DNA from: Rachycentron canadum
Taxonomy: Eukaryota; Chordata; Actinopteri; Carangiformes; Rachycentridae
Direction of reading: 5' to 3'
DNA length: 64,000 nt
Assembly (NCBI GenBank): GCA_038496675.1
Contig: CM076662.1
Coordinates: forward strand, 15,163,693 to 15,227,692
Shown here: in pieces, positions 11,343 to 24,800 of the stretch
Numbering within the stretch: the stretch's first letter is position 1
Layout: each line of letters opens with the position of its first letter
The notes under the pieces: model-generated
Seen by the model: the letters and a program-made list of their open reading frames with translations, nothing else
Databases searched by the model: none
What the model was told of the DNA's origin: nothing
Translations under genes and position numbers: made by a program

Positions 11343-14190
11343 CTTATAATAAGGGATGTGTTTGTCTTCCTAAGTCAAATCATTTATTCTTTATGTCCAG
11401 TGCTGCAGATCTTTCCCCGTACTGATTATATATGTCTTTATATGCCAACAAAATGTACTTTGTCCCATAGGATTCAATAAGAACTGTTTATAGGTTTCCA
11501 CATATAAAACACAACCATGTGCTTTTATATTGCGATGAATGATGGTAAAAACACACAAAGCAAAAAAAAAAAAAGAATGACAGAAGAATCATAAATCTAC
11601 AATAAGAATTTGCAAAAAAAAAAACCCAAAAAAACAAAAGTTGAAACAGCCCTGTAGAATTTAAATTCAAGATGTTTGCAGTTTAAAGATTGGCATTGAA
11701 GTGTGGCAAATGTATATGACACGTGACGTTAGATGTGGATTAGCTCTGTCCGGTGAAATCCTACTCTGTATTTTCAAGTTCTTGAACATTTTACTGCCAG
11801 TCACTATGTAACACTTCATTTTCAAGTTACAGTACAAAAAATGGACTCAAAAATGTCAATATGGTAAAAAAAAAAAAAGGGTGTTGTATAAGAGCGTGTA
11901 TATTATGTTTTTGTAAAACTAACAAAAGATTAATTGTTGTTTCCTGTAATTTAGTCGATTCTTTGCTGTGTAACTTCAATCGGTCGCTTCATTTGTCCCC
12001 ACAGCAGTGAAACCCAAGCAGGGTAAAGACACAAAGCAAATAAATATTCATACAAAATACTTCAAATTTAGGGCCAGGTTAGAGACAGGAGATGAAAGAG
12101 TTTTTATATTTTTAGTTTTGGTTGATGAGAGTCTGAACTGCTCTTGCTGATGTTTTTTTCTCTGATAATCTGTCTTTTACCAGATGTAATTATTTCATTA
12201 CATCTCCTACAAATGCTGACACATTCTTATCTGCTAGCGGGGGGTTAAACTGTGAAGAGCTGTGAAGAGCACATCGCTTCACACAAGAGCACTTTAGACA
12301 AATGATTTATGACACATTTCAGGTAACAGACAAATGTGACTCGGCTAACACTCTGCACACATGGATTCTCTGCACTAAAAAAAATGTCCTGCATCCTTTA
12401 TTTAAACAGTGGGAGACTTTGACAAGCTGCAAGGCCCAGATAATAAAAACATTTCCTTTTTATTTATTCAGTGAAAAAGGAAGTCGAACATTGACAAGCT
12501 ATATTGCACGTAATAAGCCACAAATTTCCATATAAGTGTCAGATAAACAATACAATAAACTAGTGAGGGGAAGGTTGAGACATGCTCTCCATCATATTAT
12601 AGGTGTGTACGTGTGTGTGTTTGTGTGCACATGTGAAGGAATTTGTTCAAGTGTCATGTGAGTGGGAAATGATGTTGGAATTGATGCGCATTTATATATG
12701 CATGTTCAAAAAGGCTGTTAATTCTGCATACTTATGTTTGTCAATTACCCCATCTATGGATGTGTGTGCATTCAGTGCTGCATTAGCATTCAACACACAC
12801 ACAAGGTACACATGCCCTTATAAACAACCACCCGCAACACACACAAGCTCATACATGTGCGCAGCCACAGTGCAGATCACAGATTCAGTGAAGGTGGCAG
12901 GAGAGAAAAGCAGGAGAGAGGCGAGTCAAAGAGGAGGAGAGGTGGATGTGACGTGATTTACAATGAGATCATTAACCTTGAGAAACAGAATAGCCTCTAC
13001 GACATAAACACTATCTAAAAGATGGACACTTTGCAAGAACAATACGTAGCACACACACACAAAACGCTCATGAATGCTCTGAAAAACAATTAATAAGCAG
13101 GCAGGTTTGCAGATAAACACAAGTGTGAACATGCACACACTCAAAATGTTTAAAGTTTATTTGATCCTTCATAGACAATAGCTGTGTCCCAAATATGACA
13201 CACTTTTCAGTATGAGATGTGTTCACATTGGAAAGACAAAAAAAAGTGTGTTGTTGTTGGACACTGCTGTCCCACAATGCAATTTTACAAATGAAGCTGA
13301 TTATTCACAGCTGTAGAACAATAAAATAAAATATACATGACCCATGCATCTGAGCATCTAGTGCTTCAATTCTTTAGTGTAAAATGATATATTTGAATAT
13401 TTTTAATATTAACTGCAACAACGCTGCACGTCTGTTATTATATTGTATAGACTTTTATACGAGGACATGTAAGAACTTACAACCATGCTAGCAGCTCTGT
13501 GCGGTTCCACTTCAATGCAACAGTGCTTTGAGCTGAATGCTAACACCAGCACGCTAAAATAGCCTCATCACATTTAACTATTTCCCTGTCCCAAAGGTAC
13601 ACTATTACTTATATGTCCCATCGTTATTTATAAATGGCAATAATGAAAATAAATGATTCCCTTTTTTGTTGGGGACCCTCAGGAAGCTCCTCACGATGGA
13701 CTCCCTTTGAGATCCATTGCTCTAGACCACCAGCATATCGCAGACCAGGGCAAATGCTTCTCAGCCACAAATTCATTCCCCCACCATCCCCCTACGTTCT
13801 CAAACATGAAGGTTTAAGGAAACGCAGTTTAAGCAGCCACTAAACACACAACAAGGAGCACTGAATAAAGATACTTTACCAATAAACCACCACAATTAGG
13901 CCAAGATATTCTCTACAGTCAAGCTAGCAGTGACCCACCTAATGACAGCAACATTTACCTAACTAATTCAAAATTTCAGTAAAAGCAGGTCAGCTAACTT
14001 TATCATTTTCCACCGTAATAAGAAAAAAATTGGACATTTCCAGGTCTGCGATCAATATATCAGTATATCATGATAGAGTTTGAGGGAAATCTTCTAATTT
14101 ACAGAACCTGTTTTTTTCTGTATGTGCTGATGAGGACACAAGCATCATGTACAAAAACTGACAAGCACTCACACACAGTTATCACACAAT
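11343..14190. other. Intergenic, no gene recognised
   Basis: AT-rich with several A runs (about 11,563-11,574 and 11,865-11,878). At about 13,655-13,740 the wording GAGATCCATTGCTCTAGACC resembles the terminus of a common fish DNA transposon, as a degenerate fragment. A GT/CA-rich patch lies at 12,600-12,850. No gene is supported. Confidence 0.55.
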
Positions 14191-16505
14191 CCTGATTTAT
14201 TTGCCCATAATCTTAAATCCATTCTATTAAAAATCCTTAGTTTGTAAATGACATTTCAAGAAAACATTATCAACAATCATTTACAGGTTCAGACAGAGAG
14301 TTAAAGCTTCCCTCTGCCAAATCCAGCTGTAAATGTCCACAATCACACACTTACAAAGTACAAAGGAAAAGAAAACCATTCGTCAACTGGCACAAAGGCT
14401 CATGGGATGCAGACTGACAAAAAGCCCTTTAAAAGTGCATTATACCTCAGTCATGTTGCAATGTCTTTCAACAGAAACTCCCATTTGAGAACAATAAAAT
14501 CGACAAATATGTTTCTCCAATATATTTGGCAATGTATCACTCTTCTTAGATATGTATAAAAAGTGAATTTCTTTTTGAAAGTAAATTTCTTCCTCGTGTC
14601 AGTTATATTCAAAATATATGTTTTAAAACATTGGAAGACACTTTGGAAATTCTTTGTTCAATAATAAAGGTGTTTTAGGTTTTAGTATACTTAAGTCAGT
14701 AAAATCAAAGGACACTATAATCATTTTACACTCAAAAGACAAGTATGGATTGAAAAAGGTAAATTTCAACATTTAACTCTTCAAATGAGTCCACATCGGA
14801 CAACTTCAAGTATAAAACTGGTATTTTGGATTTGCATTATTTGAAGGCCATAATGCTGAGATTCAAACACTTTCTGTTTGACACACTGCAAAACTTCAAA
14901 ACTTATCCAGAACATTACACAACAGTACAGTAAACTGTACTGAAAAACACACGTCTTTTTCTGACTAGAAAATCAGTCTATACAAAAAAAATATTACTGT
15001 TTTTGTTAGTTTTTCCAAAGCACACGTTATTTCTTCATCTAAAGGCATCATGTATATCATGAAATGACTATATATTTGCTAAACTGAATGCAGAATCCTC
15101 ATTGTCTGTCTAAACATTAGTGGCGATTCATAGTAAGCACAAAGTAAAAACTACGTATTTAAAGCACTGAAATTTATGCTTTGATATAGAGTCCATCTTT
15201 TGACCCTCCGAGGGTTTAGTGGAGGAGACGTGCACATTCTTAGTGTTTACATGCCTTAAAATCACATTCTTCCACTGCACTGAATTAAAGCCTGTTTAGT
15301 GAAGACAATTGAAACTGAAAGATGATAGTGCTGCAGCATTTGCAGAAGTCCTGCTTCTTCCAGTATTGCTCTATCGTGATTGCAACACACACACACAACA
15401 AACCCATGTCTTGTGATATCTGACAGTTGAGAAGGCAACAATCAAAACATGAAATGCACATGAACTTTAAAACGGGTTACAGTGCAGGTTTTGGACACAG
15501 ACAGAGGACATTTCTCAACACATAACATTAGCAACCATTTAAACAGTCAGCTATGTATAAGAAAGTCAAACAAACTCAGTTAGGATCAAGGTTAAATAAG
15601 GATTTTCATGATATTCTTCTACTTAAACTAGTTTAAGAATCGAAAACAAACTTTACTCAAAAACTTTGAATGAGTTGAGATTTAATTTCAGGTTGTCAAT
15701 ACCAACAACCACAAATCCCTCAACTTTACTTTGTACAAAACTAGAACATTAATCAACTCTGTTAAGTCACGTCTGTGCCACAATATATATCTGTCAGTTG
15801 TCAAGAGATCGCCTGGTGTTTCAGACCATTGTGGAAAATACTGACAATCATTGAGCAGGAGTGATTTCATATCAATACTGGAGTTTATATATATTTTGCA
15901 TCCATGTAATAAAGTGTCTTGATTTGACACAAATTTAATTCTCAGGATAATTCATTAACATATATATATAGATATTCAATAACATTTACATAAAATGCAA
16001 CATACCATGATATAGCACTTTAACCACCTGTCAGCGTGCAGAGAGCACATTATTCCCATCTTCAAACAATAAGAGGGGAACTACAATTATCAAAAAGATT
16101 TGACCTCAGGATGAACCATACTGTAATTCTTCACATTCAAATATGTGACAAACCTGTTTATGGAGTGAAGCTCAACACCCTTAATGCTACATTTGATTTA
16201 CAATGTCAAGCTTTTACAAAAGTAGTGCACGCTCCCATTCAGTAGTGTAACAATGTTTTACTTTACATCACTTTCAGCTTTTGTTCAGCTTTCCCATGAT
16301 CAGAATTCATCTGATGTCTAACACTTCATGAGCAAGCAACAAGCTAAGAGAGGCGTTTTTAAAATGCCAGAACCTTTTGGGGAGGTTGATGAACATCAAT
16401 AGACTTTATTCCAGTTGCTTTGAAATCCTGTGCACCAACCTTAACACCCTGGATGACTGTTTCAAAAGTCAGTTTTACACCTGCTTATGTTCCTTCCTGC
16501 CATGC
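14191..16505 (-). other. fyco1: Candidate long 3' UTR of fyco1
   Basis: This AT-rich, repeat-poor stretch follows the fyco1 stop codon on the minus strand. Two AATAAA signals in minus orientation are possible ends: the one at 16,405-16,410 would give a UTR of about 100 nt, and the one at 14,197-14,202 a UTR of about 2.3 kb. Mammalian FYCO1 has a long 3' UTR, which favours the distal signal, but nothing in the sequence alone decides it. Confidence 0.35.
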
Positions 16506-18854
16506 TCAGAGAAGGTCAGTCCCATCGTAGACCACAGGCTTGTCGAGACTCAGATGATACAGCACTTTCTTTGAGATGAATCTGATTAACAGGAAAGACA
16601 TGAGAAACTTTAGGTTTGCTTTTGACCCTCCTGTCTAGTTTTGACGTGTATGAAAAAAACAAAACAAAAAACTGTGGTTAATGCTAAAGACTAGACAGAC
16701 TCATGCTAAAAAATGAAGAACCTTGCATGAGACAGACAGTTTCTGAATTATAGGACAGGGTGACTGACCTGGAGAAGGAGTTGTCAAAGACTAGTGTGTA
16801 TTCTCCAGGGTTCCTGACTTTTAGCTCCCCCTGGATTGTTTCTTTGTGAGAGTTACAGCGAGTCAGTGGGATCAAAACCTGCAGAGAGCAAAGGACAGAA
16901 ATCCTGGCTGACATTTATAGTCACGCTAGAGGATTACCCCTGCACCCATTAGGTCAGATCTGGGTGAGAGAATGAAAAGAGGAGGCAGGGATGGAGATCA
17001 ATATTACGTCATCTAACCTGTTTTGTGGGGATTAAAGGCACCTCCTTAATTGAGCCACCAATCAGAGCCCATCATTAAAAGAAGGCATTGTGTATGCATG
17101 TTGCCTTTACACACATCTCAGTGCCTGACCTTGGCCTGCTCCAGAGGCGTCTCTGTGCTCTCCCTGTAGACCACACTGAAGGCGATGCTCTTGGGTTCAG
17201 AGGTGAAAGTCCATGTAACAGTGGGACCAGGACTGCTCATGGTGATTGGGATGGTGCTATAACAACTGGACTTGACGAAGAGCTCTCGGGAGCTGTCTCC
17301 AAACCCTGAGATGTCATCGATTGTGAAGTGGACAGAAAGACTGCAGCACAAGGCAAAGACCAGGACACAAGAGAAGTTCTCAATGTTAGAGGGCGGCAAC
17401 TGACAATTATTGTTTACTGTTTCACAGTTCCCTAGAAATCAGGTTGATTTTTTTAAAATGGCTTTATCAAATCAAAAACAAAACCATCAAATACTCCCAA
17501 TGTTAGTGCTTTTCATGGCTTTACGATCTCTTTAGTTAACATACTCTACTTGTTCATGTTTATTGACTTATTTTTCTCTTGCTCGCTTTCTTTCTCTCTC
17601 TCAAGTAGGCTCTAGTGCCTTTGGATAACTTCTGCTGTTATTTGGCTCTATTTAAATAAAAACTGACACTTTAGTCTATGTGTAGACTCAGTACTTTAGG
17701 TTCTTTGGGCTCTGAACTATTTGTCAGCTAAAAAAAAAAAAAGAAAGAAAAAAAGACATTTGAAGAAAATAATTTGAAAAAAATCATCTACTGCAGCTTT
17801 ATTTTCAAGGATTTAAGATTAGGCTATTTGCAGTAGTGATAAAAAAGACATAATACTTAAAAGGAATAAAAAAGGATTGTGCTGGGGAGATTAAAACACA
17901 TTCACAGGAGATCACACCAAAACAAATGAAATTAAAAACAATAACATCAACCATGGAAAACAAAGACATTAGTCCAATACACAGAAATTGAAAAAAACAA
18001 ACAAACAAACAAACAAGACAATTTAATATATTATGTCATGTTTTGCATAGTTCATAACAAGACATCTCTACAACTGTTATAAAAGACACCAGGATAAATA
18101 AAAACCCTGATTATATCCCTTTATTAAGAGTACTCCCAGTAACATTGTTGGAATCACAACTGACAAATTAAAAAATGCATCAAAACTGCTGCAACCAAAC
18201 CAGAGATAGCATCTACACATGATACACCCTTGTCAAAACCTGGCACCTTCATTACCCACAATACATCAAGCTGCCAACCTGCAAGCAAAGATGAGGACTG
18301 GGCTAGCAACGTCAGGTAAATTCACAGCTCCACACCCCCAGATTATTTTCATTTTCAATAGTAGTCTTCAGACCCAGCCAACGCCGACTGAATTCAACGT
18401 GCTGCTCTCTCTGGAACTACAAGAGGCTTTACACAACTTTCTTTCCTACATGTTTCCTAGACCTGACATGGATGAAAACCCCTTTATTCTGAGGCTTGGA
18501 TTTAGTTCTTTGCTCATTACTGGTGCCTGCTAACATGAGGCCTTAAAGCTTTCTCCTTACTCAGCAAAAAAACCTACTGCGAGTTTCTATAGGAACAAAC
18601 ATCAACCAGAATAAAAACCACATAACATTTTGGGAATCTGTTCATGTAGCACATAGGTTAGTTTCATGTTTTGCTTCGGGTTTGGGTTTAGCTTTACATT
18701 TTCTGCAGAGGAATTATTAAATGTAACTTCATGCATTTGATAAACTCACGTGAGTTCTCCAGACTTCAGCAGGCAAATCTCTGCATCCTGCACTGCAGCA
18801 CTGAGGTCCTCAGTCTCCTCTGATGTGAGGTCTCCTGCACTGGCACTGCTGTTT
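16506..18854 (-). CDS. fyco1: fyco1 exons 14-17: GOLD domain and C-terminus
   Basis: Exons 18854-18750, 17340-17130, 16878-16769 and 16581-16506. The segment EICLLKSGELT leads into FTIDDISGFGDSSRELFVKS, PKSIAFSVVY, VLIPLTRCNSHKETIQGELK, GEYTLVFDNSFSR and FISKKVLYHLSLDKPVVYDG, and ends DLL-stop. This matches human FYCO1 GOLD almost block for block, so the beta-sandwich fold is complete. The last exon is short (76 coding nt) and its acceptor is TTAATCAG/ATTC. Confidence 0.93.
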
Positions 18855-21800
18855 CTAGAAAAAGTGACAGATATTTTTCATGTATATATATAATTTATCG
18901 TATATCAGTTTGTGGAGAATTGTTTCCACGTCCACATTTAAGTATTTCCAGACGATCACCGTCAAAAAATATATCAACAAAATTAAATGGGGATTAATAC
19001 CTTTTCAAAATAAGAAAATCTTTGCTGTCAACCATAAGGCAAGGGAAACTGCCTTATGGTTGACAAGGCTCACGGTAAACATAAAATGAAAATATATGTA
19101 CTGCATGGTTGTACTAGCAATACCTGAGTATATAGTTTTTTTATAAGTAGTAAGTTCCTTTTTATAGGCAGAAACTATTAAAGCAAAAAAGAAGTGTTAT
19201 AAAATTAGTTCAATTAATTTAATTTTCATTTTTAAAGACTATGCTTCTTCTTTCTTCTCAATCCAGCAAATATTTCTGGTTTTGATTAAACTGGAATAGA
19301 CTGAGTAGGTTATTTCAAAGGTGACATAATGATAAAGATTGTATTAAATCAGATTTGTTTATGTATCTATTGTATCTAAACTGTTGTGGTTTATCATCTT
19401 ACTCACTGACTCCATGTGACACAGCCCCAATTCATTTATTAGTGACTGCATTTCAGATACTTACAGTTGTGCTGCCCCCTGCTGCTCATGTCCAGGAGAG
19501 CAGGCACTGACAAAAGAAAGGGAGTCGCTGACCACACTCACTTCCTCCTCCGTGATAATGTCAAAAACACCATCGTCCTGTTTGTCATCTTCATCTGCTC
19601 CTAGAAAATAAACAATATGATCATATTTCTTATTCCATTTTCATTGCCCACTTACTGCACTGCACATCCCATTGTCAACAAGCTGGTTCTAAGTATTAAG
19701 GAGCAAATCTATATCAAAGATTAGTCCTACATGTGTGTTTATGTTTTTGTGTGTTGTGTTACCTGGGACACCGGCCACAGCTCTCCCAGCCTGTAGCAAA
19801 CGACTGAAAGGTGTCCCTGGTGTGTTGTTAGACACTTCCTCCTGAGGGTGGCGCTCCACCACTGCACTGTGCTGATTGTAACAGTCCCTGCAGCATCGCT
19901 CTCTGTTGCCCCCCTGTTGGGTGCTCACTGTGTTGCTGCAGCAGTAGTAGCAGAAGGGACGCCCACACAGTCTAAGAGAACAGCAGATACAAAGTGATGG
20001 AGATGGACAGACGCAGAAAAATGGCTCATTATTTTGAAATGTATTATAGTGTGAAGAGGATTAATTAGTATTCAGAGCATGTTTCAATTGCTCCTACAGA
20101 GACCTTTGTATCTTTTAACAGATATAAAAATACAATATGCAAAGGAAAAACATATGTGAGGAATTGAAATTGGTATATATTTTAAAGAAAATTTCCAATG
20201 ATAAAAATGCATTTAAAACCTTTTTAATAGTTTGATCTCTGAGATTTTGCACAAACTAGAATTATGGCCATGCAGTTGTTTGCCTTCACCAACCAGCCCA
20301 ACTGCGATGAAATGACTCATAATCTCTCTGCCCTGAGTTACTGCAATGACTAACAAAGTGTTTTTGCAGAACATTATGATCTCGCAGTGAAGTTGACCTT
20401 TGACCATTTGGATATAATGTTATAATTTTATCCTATTAGACGTGTGTTAAATAGTGTCATCATTAGTTTATGAATTCGTAAAAGCGTGCTCTGTGAAATC
20501 TGTCCAAAATCTAATCAGTTCATCTTTTAGTCCAATCGTTTATGCCAAATTTAAAGGAAGTCCCAAAAGGTGATATCGCAGTCAAGAAAATAGGAAAGAG
20601 GGACAAACAGGCTGATGGATGCCTCACACCCTTACTGTCGCCAGTGCAGGCGTATAAAGTTTTTTTTTTTTTTTTTTAAATCATCACAATGTGACAAATT
20701 TAGCTTAGATGTACAATTCATGGATTATCCTTACACTTGTCAGCACATGAAGTGAGACTTTTACATAAAGACCACACTTCCTGTGGATTAGTGGATTCAG
20801 TTGGTTGGGGAGGAGGTTTGATTTCAGTTATAGTTACAGTTAGTTACTCTAAATAAGAAGTGAAAGGGAGAAATTCAAATGTCACTGGATTTCAGTGACA
20901 CATTTACAGTTCTTTGTTTTGATATAAGCAATACCAAGAGGAAATGCCGATTTTGGTGGCACCAATTCGCCAGTTATTAATGTACATGTGTTGTGTCATA
21001 TGGTATAAACTGATGTGGTGATTGCATTCAATATTTTGCAGCACTGTTTAGGACACGACTGAACACTACGGAGGACCATCAGACCTGCAGTTGTACTTGC
21101 GGATCCACCAGCTGAACTGACTGTGACAGCCTAGACAATAGTTTATGTCCCTCTCTGTCTCCTCATCCCGCAGTTTCTGCTCAAACTCAAGGGCATCTGT
21201 CTTCTGCCAAAGTGCATCTTTCTCCCTGCAAACAACAAATCAAGCATATTTGTACAGGTACTAAAATCAGATGTTATTACTGCAGATTACACAAGCATGA
21301 TGATTTGGTAATTGAAAAAAAAAAAAAACAAATAAAAAATTTGTCAATGAATTTGTCAAATCAACCTGGCTAACAAGAAGGAAAACAATAAAACAACAAA
21401 AACACACCAAAGAGGTTTATGAAGCAGGTTATACCTGATGAGTTCCACTAGTCTTTCCTCTAAATTGATTTTGGTGCGGTAGAGGTCATCAAGTTCAGCA
21501 GCCGTCTTAAGATAAGAGCTCTCTCTGTCCTGCGTGACTCGCCGAAGATTTTCACTCATCTCCTGACATGTCCGGTGAGCCGCTGCTAGACCCTCCTCAG
21601 ACCTGCATGCATGCACGCACATACGTACGAAGGCTGATTTACGATACAGTGTCCAAAATAAATGAGGCTTCTTACGTTGACAAATTTTTTTCATCATGCA
21701 GTTGTTATTTTTAGGCCTGAATTTTAAAAACAGCAGCAAGAATGCCTAATTCCTCGAAAAAGACGTGATGAATATAAAAAAAAAAAAACAAAAAAAAACA

Positions 21801-24800
21801 AAAAAATAAACACTGTGATCTAAACACACAAGATTAGAAACATTTTTTTCACAGAGCTATAATTTGGTCCAGAATGTGTGATTATGAATACAGTATCTCA
21901 CCTTGATAAATTCCCTTTCAGATGGATTATCTCGTCTTCTTTCTGCTGGATGAGATTTTCAGACTCAGCCATCTGGATGTTTTTCTCCTCAATCTGTTGG
22001 CAATATCTCTGATTCTCAGCCTGCAATCAGCACACCAAAGCACAACATTATTTCTGGATCTTTGTGAATTACGCTTCTGACCATAACATTATGATTACTT
22101 CAGTTGCCCAAATACACAATGTAACTGCAATTAGCATTTTTATTTATTCTAGACATATAAACATACATATAGATCGATGTATAATCATTTTGTTGGAGGC
22201 TTCCTTGCTAGGAAAACAAGGCTTATGGTGAAAGAGCTCAATTTTTGTCTCATCATACTAAAGAACCTTCTTCTAGCAATCTGTACAAGCTATGTAGATG
22301 GGGGCTCGTGTCATAGGCAGATAAGCCCACGATATACTGTAGTTATAAACTTTGGAAGTAGCCAGTTGTCCTCTCACCTTTAGCTCCTTGAGTTTGTTCT
22401 CCAGATCGGCCACTTTCTCCTGCTCAGTTGTGAGGAGTAATTTCACTTCCTGTAACTCTCTGTTCACACTCTGTATGAGGAAACAAATCACAAACCCTAA
22501 TGATAAAAATGGTAAAAATTCAGCTGATAATTATCTACAGTAGCTTCCTAATATTACCTAACATAAAAAAATAAATCAAGCAGTGTATTTACATGTACCT
22601 AAATAACCATTATATAGAGAAATCAGACTATGCAGCTAATCAGAGTGTGTAGTAACCTGGTTGCTATAAATCTGCATGTACATGCAGCAAGTCAGTAATC
22701 GGATTTTTACCCACAGAGCATAGTGTTTAATCACAGCACAAATGTGTTTTAGAAATTAAATATTAATATTTTAGTAACAGTCAGTTACATTATATATATA
22801 TTATATTATATGTATTAGTTTCACTTTTAGTGATAGTTTCACTTCTAGTGAAAACAAGACTCAGCATGTTATGATCTCTATCTCTATCACTATTCCTGCC
22901 TCTGTCCTGCCTCTGTCTTTCTCTGATCCTGTGCCCCAATTTTAAATGATAATTTGCACGATCATCTTACAATTGGAAGTCAAGAGTAACATGGTTACCG
23001 AAGTACAATGAAAACACTGAAGGATATTAAGTTTGTGTCTGACCTGGAGCTGGCTATCGAAGCTCAGGGCTTGGCTGTTGAGCTGGAGGCGTAGTGTCTG
23101 TATCTCCTCCTGGTTCATCTCCTGCACACTTTCAGCATCCTGTTGGGCCTTGCTCAGTTCCTGCAGTTTCTCCTTGGATGCCAGCAGACCCTCCTCATTA
23201 TGGAGCTGATTGAAGAGTAGCTGGTTCTCTTGACGTAACTCCTCCATGCAGCTATTCAGCCTGTCAGCTTCCTGAGACGCCTCATCCTCCAACTCTTGCA
23301 GCTTTGTGGACAGGCCCTCCCAACGCAGCCGAGCCTCTTCGTTCTCAGCAGTTAGCATACAAACATGGACACCCAATTCAGCTGTTTCTGTGTTGGCTCT
23401 GTGGAGCGCCTCCCTGGATTCACTGTTCTCCAGGCACAAGGCTTCATATCGCAGCTTCAGTTTATTCAGCTCCTCCCTGGAAGCTGTCACCTCTGCAGCC
23501 AGACCTGCTCGAGCCTGTGACTCACAGTCTCGTTCACGGACAAGAGCCTCCTCTCGCTCCCGGGACCGAAGAATCTCGTCCACATGCCGGCGGTTTAACT
23601 CTTCCACTTGGGCCTTGAGTTGCTCTGTTAGAACGCGAAGGTCCTCTCTGGAGGCCTCTGTAACTTCCTGCAGGGCCTGAATTTTCATTCTCTCCTCAGC
23701 TCCTGCAATAAGCTGAGCCCTGAGCTCCACCACCTCTTCTCGCAGCCGGTGCACCTCCCTAAGATTGAGCTCCAGTTGAGCCTCAGCTATCACCAGCCTG
23801 AACGGGGCCTCTTTGGTCTCTACTGCGGAAGTCTGATGCTCACTGTGAAGCTTCTGCATTTTTTCATTGCTCTCTGCAGCTCCCTTTTCATCGTGTAGCT
23901 CTCCAGTCCTGTTCTCTAGTTCCTCTGCTCGAGCCTGCAGAAGCTCACATTTAACAGTCTGGTCTCTGAGTTTAGCCTCAGTTTCCTGGAGTTTTTCAAG
24001 TAACTCTGCTTGGCTTCTTTGGGACACTGTGAGGTTCTTTTCCAACTGTGCAGCTTTGGTACTGAGAGAGTCCAACTCCTGTTGCGTTCTTGCTAACTGT
24101 TTCTTCATCATTGACTGAACCTCAAGAAGCTCCTGGTTCTCATGTTCTACCTTCTTTAATTGAGCATCTGATACATCCTTCTGGACAAGTGCCTTCTGAA
24201 CAATCTCCTCCAAATGCAGGTTTTCATCGAGAAGTTTCTTCTCACGGGCCTCCACACACACATTTCCAACCTCTACTCTACCTCTTAAGTGCTTCTCAGA
24301 AGCCCTCAAAGAAGCCAGCTGATCTAACAAGGCTGCCCTGCTCTCTGTCAGCTCTGTAATGCTTTCCTCACTCTTCTTTACTGTTTGGAGTAGCTTAGTG
24401 TTTATTTCCATGAGATTGCTGCATTGAGTTTTGTAGTCCTCATCATTCTCAGTTTGATTACAGGAAGCAACTTCATTATCACTAAGTCTGGAGCTCAGAC
24501 TCTCTTTCTCAACATTAAGTTTCTCCACTTGCTCCTGTAAGTGTTTTATTCTTTCTGAACTAACAGCTAGCTCTTTCTCTCTGGTTTTAAGAGCTTTTCT
24601 TAAATCCAGTATCAGCTTATCGAGGTCCTCATTCTGGCTACCATTTGAGCTATACCTCTGCTCTACCTCCTCCCTCTCTTCCTGCAGTCTTTTCCTTAGT
24701 TCCTCTGCCTGTCGTTCTCTGCCCTCCAGAGATGCTTGTAGATCCTGAAGCTGAGCTCTTAGGTTCCCCGTCTCCTTCTCTTTCAAACTCAGTGCCCCCT

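Noticed and set aside
11488..11670. Phe-rich frame on the minus strand
   Set aside because: Produced by A-run low complexity; not a membrane protein gene.
19026..19065. Pre-microRNA
   Set aside because: The stem is only 16 bp with an 8-nt loop, shorter than the stem of a Drosha substrate.
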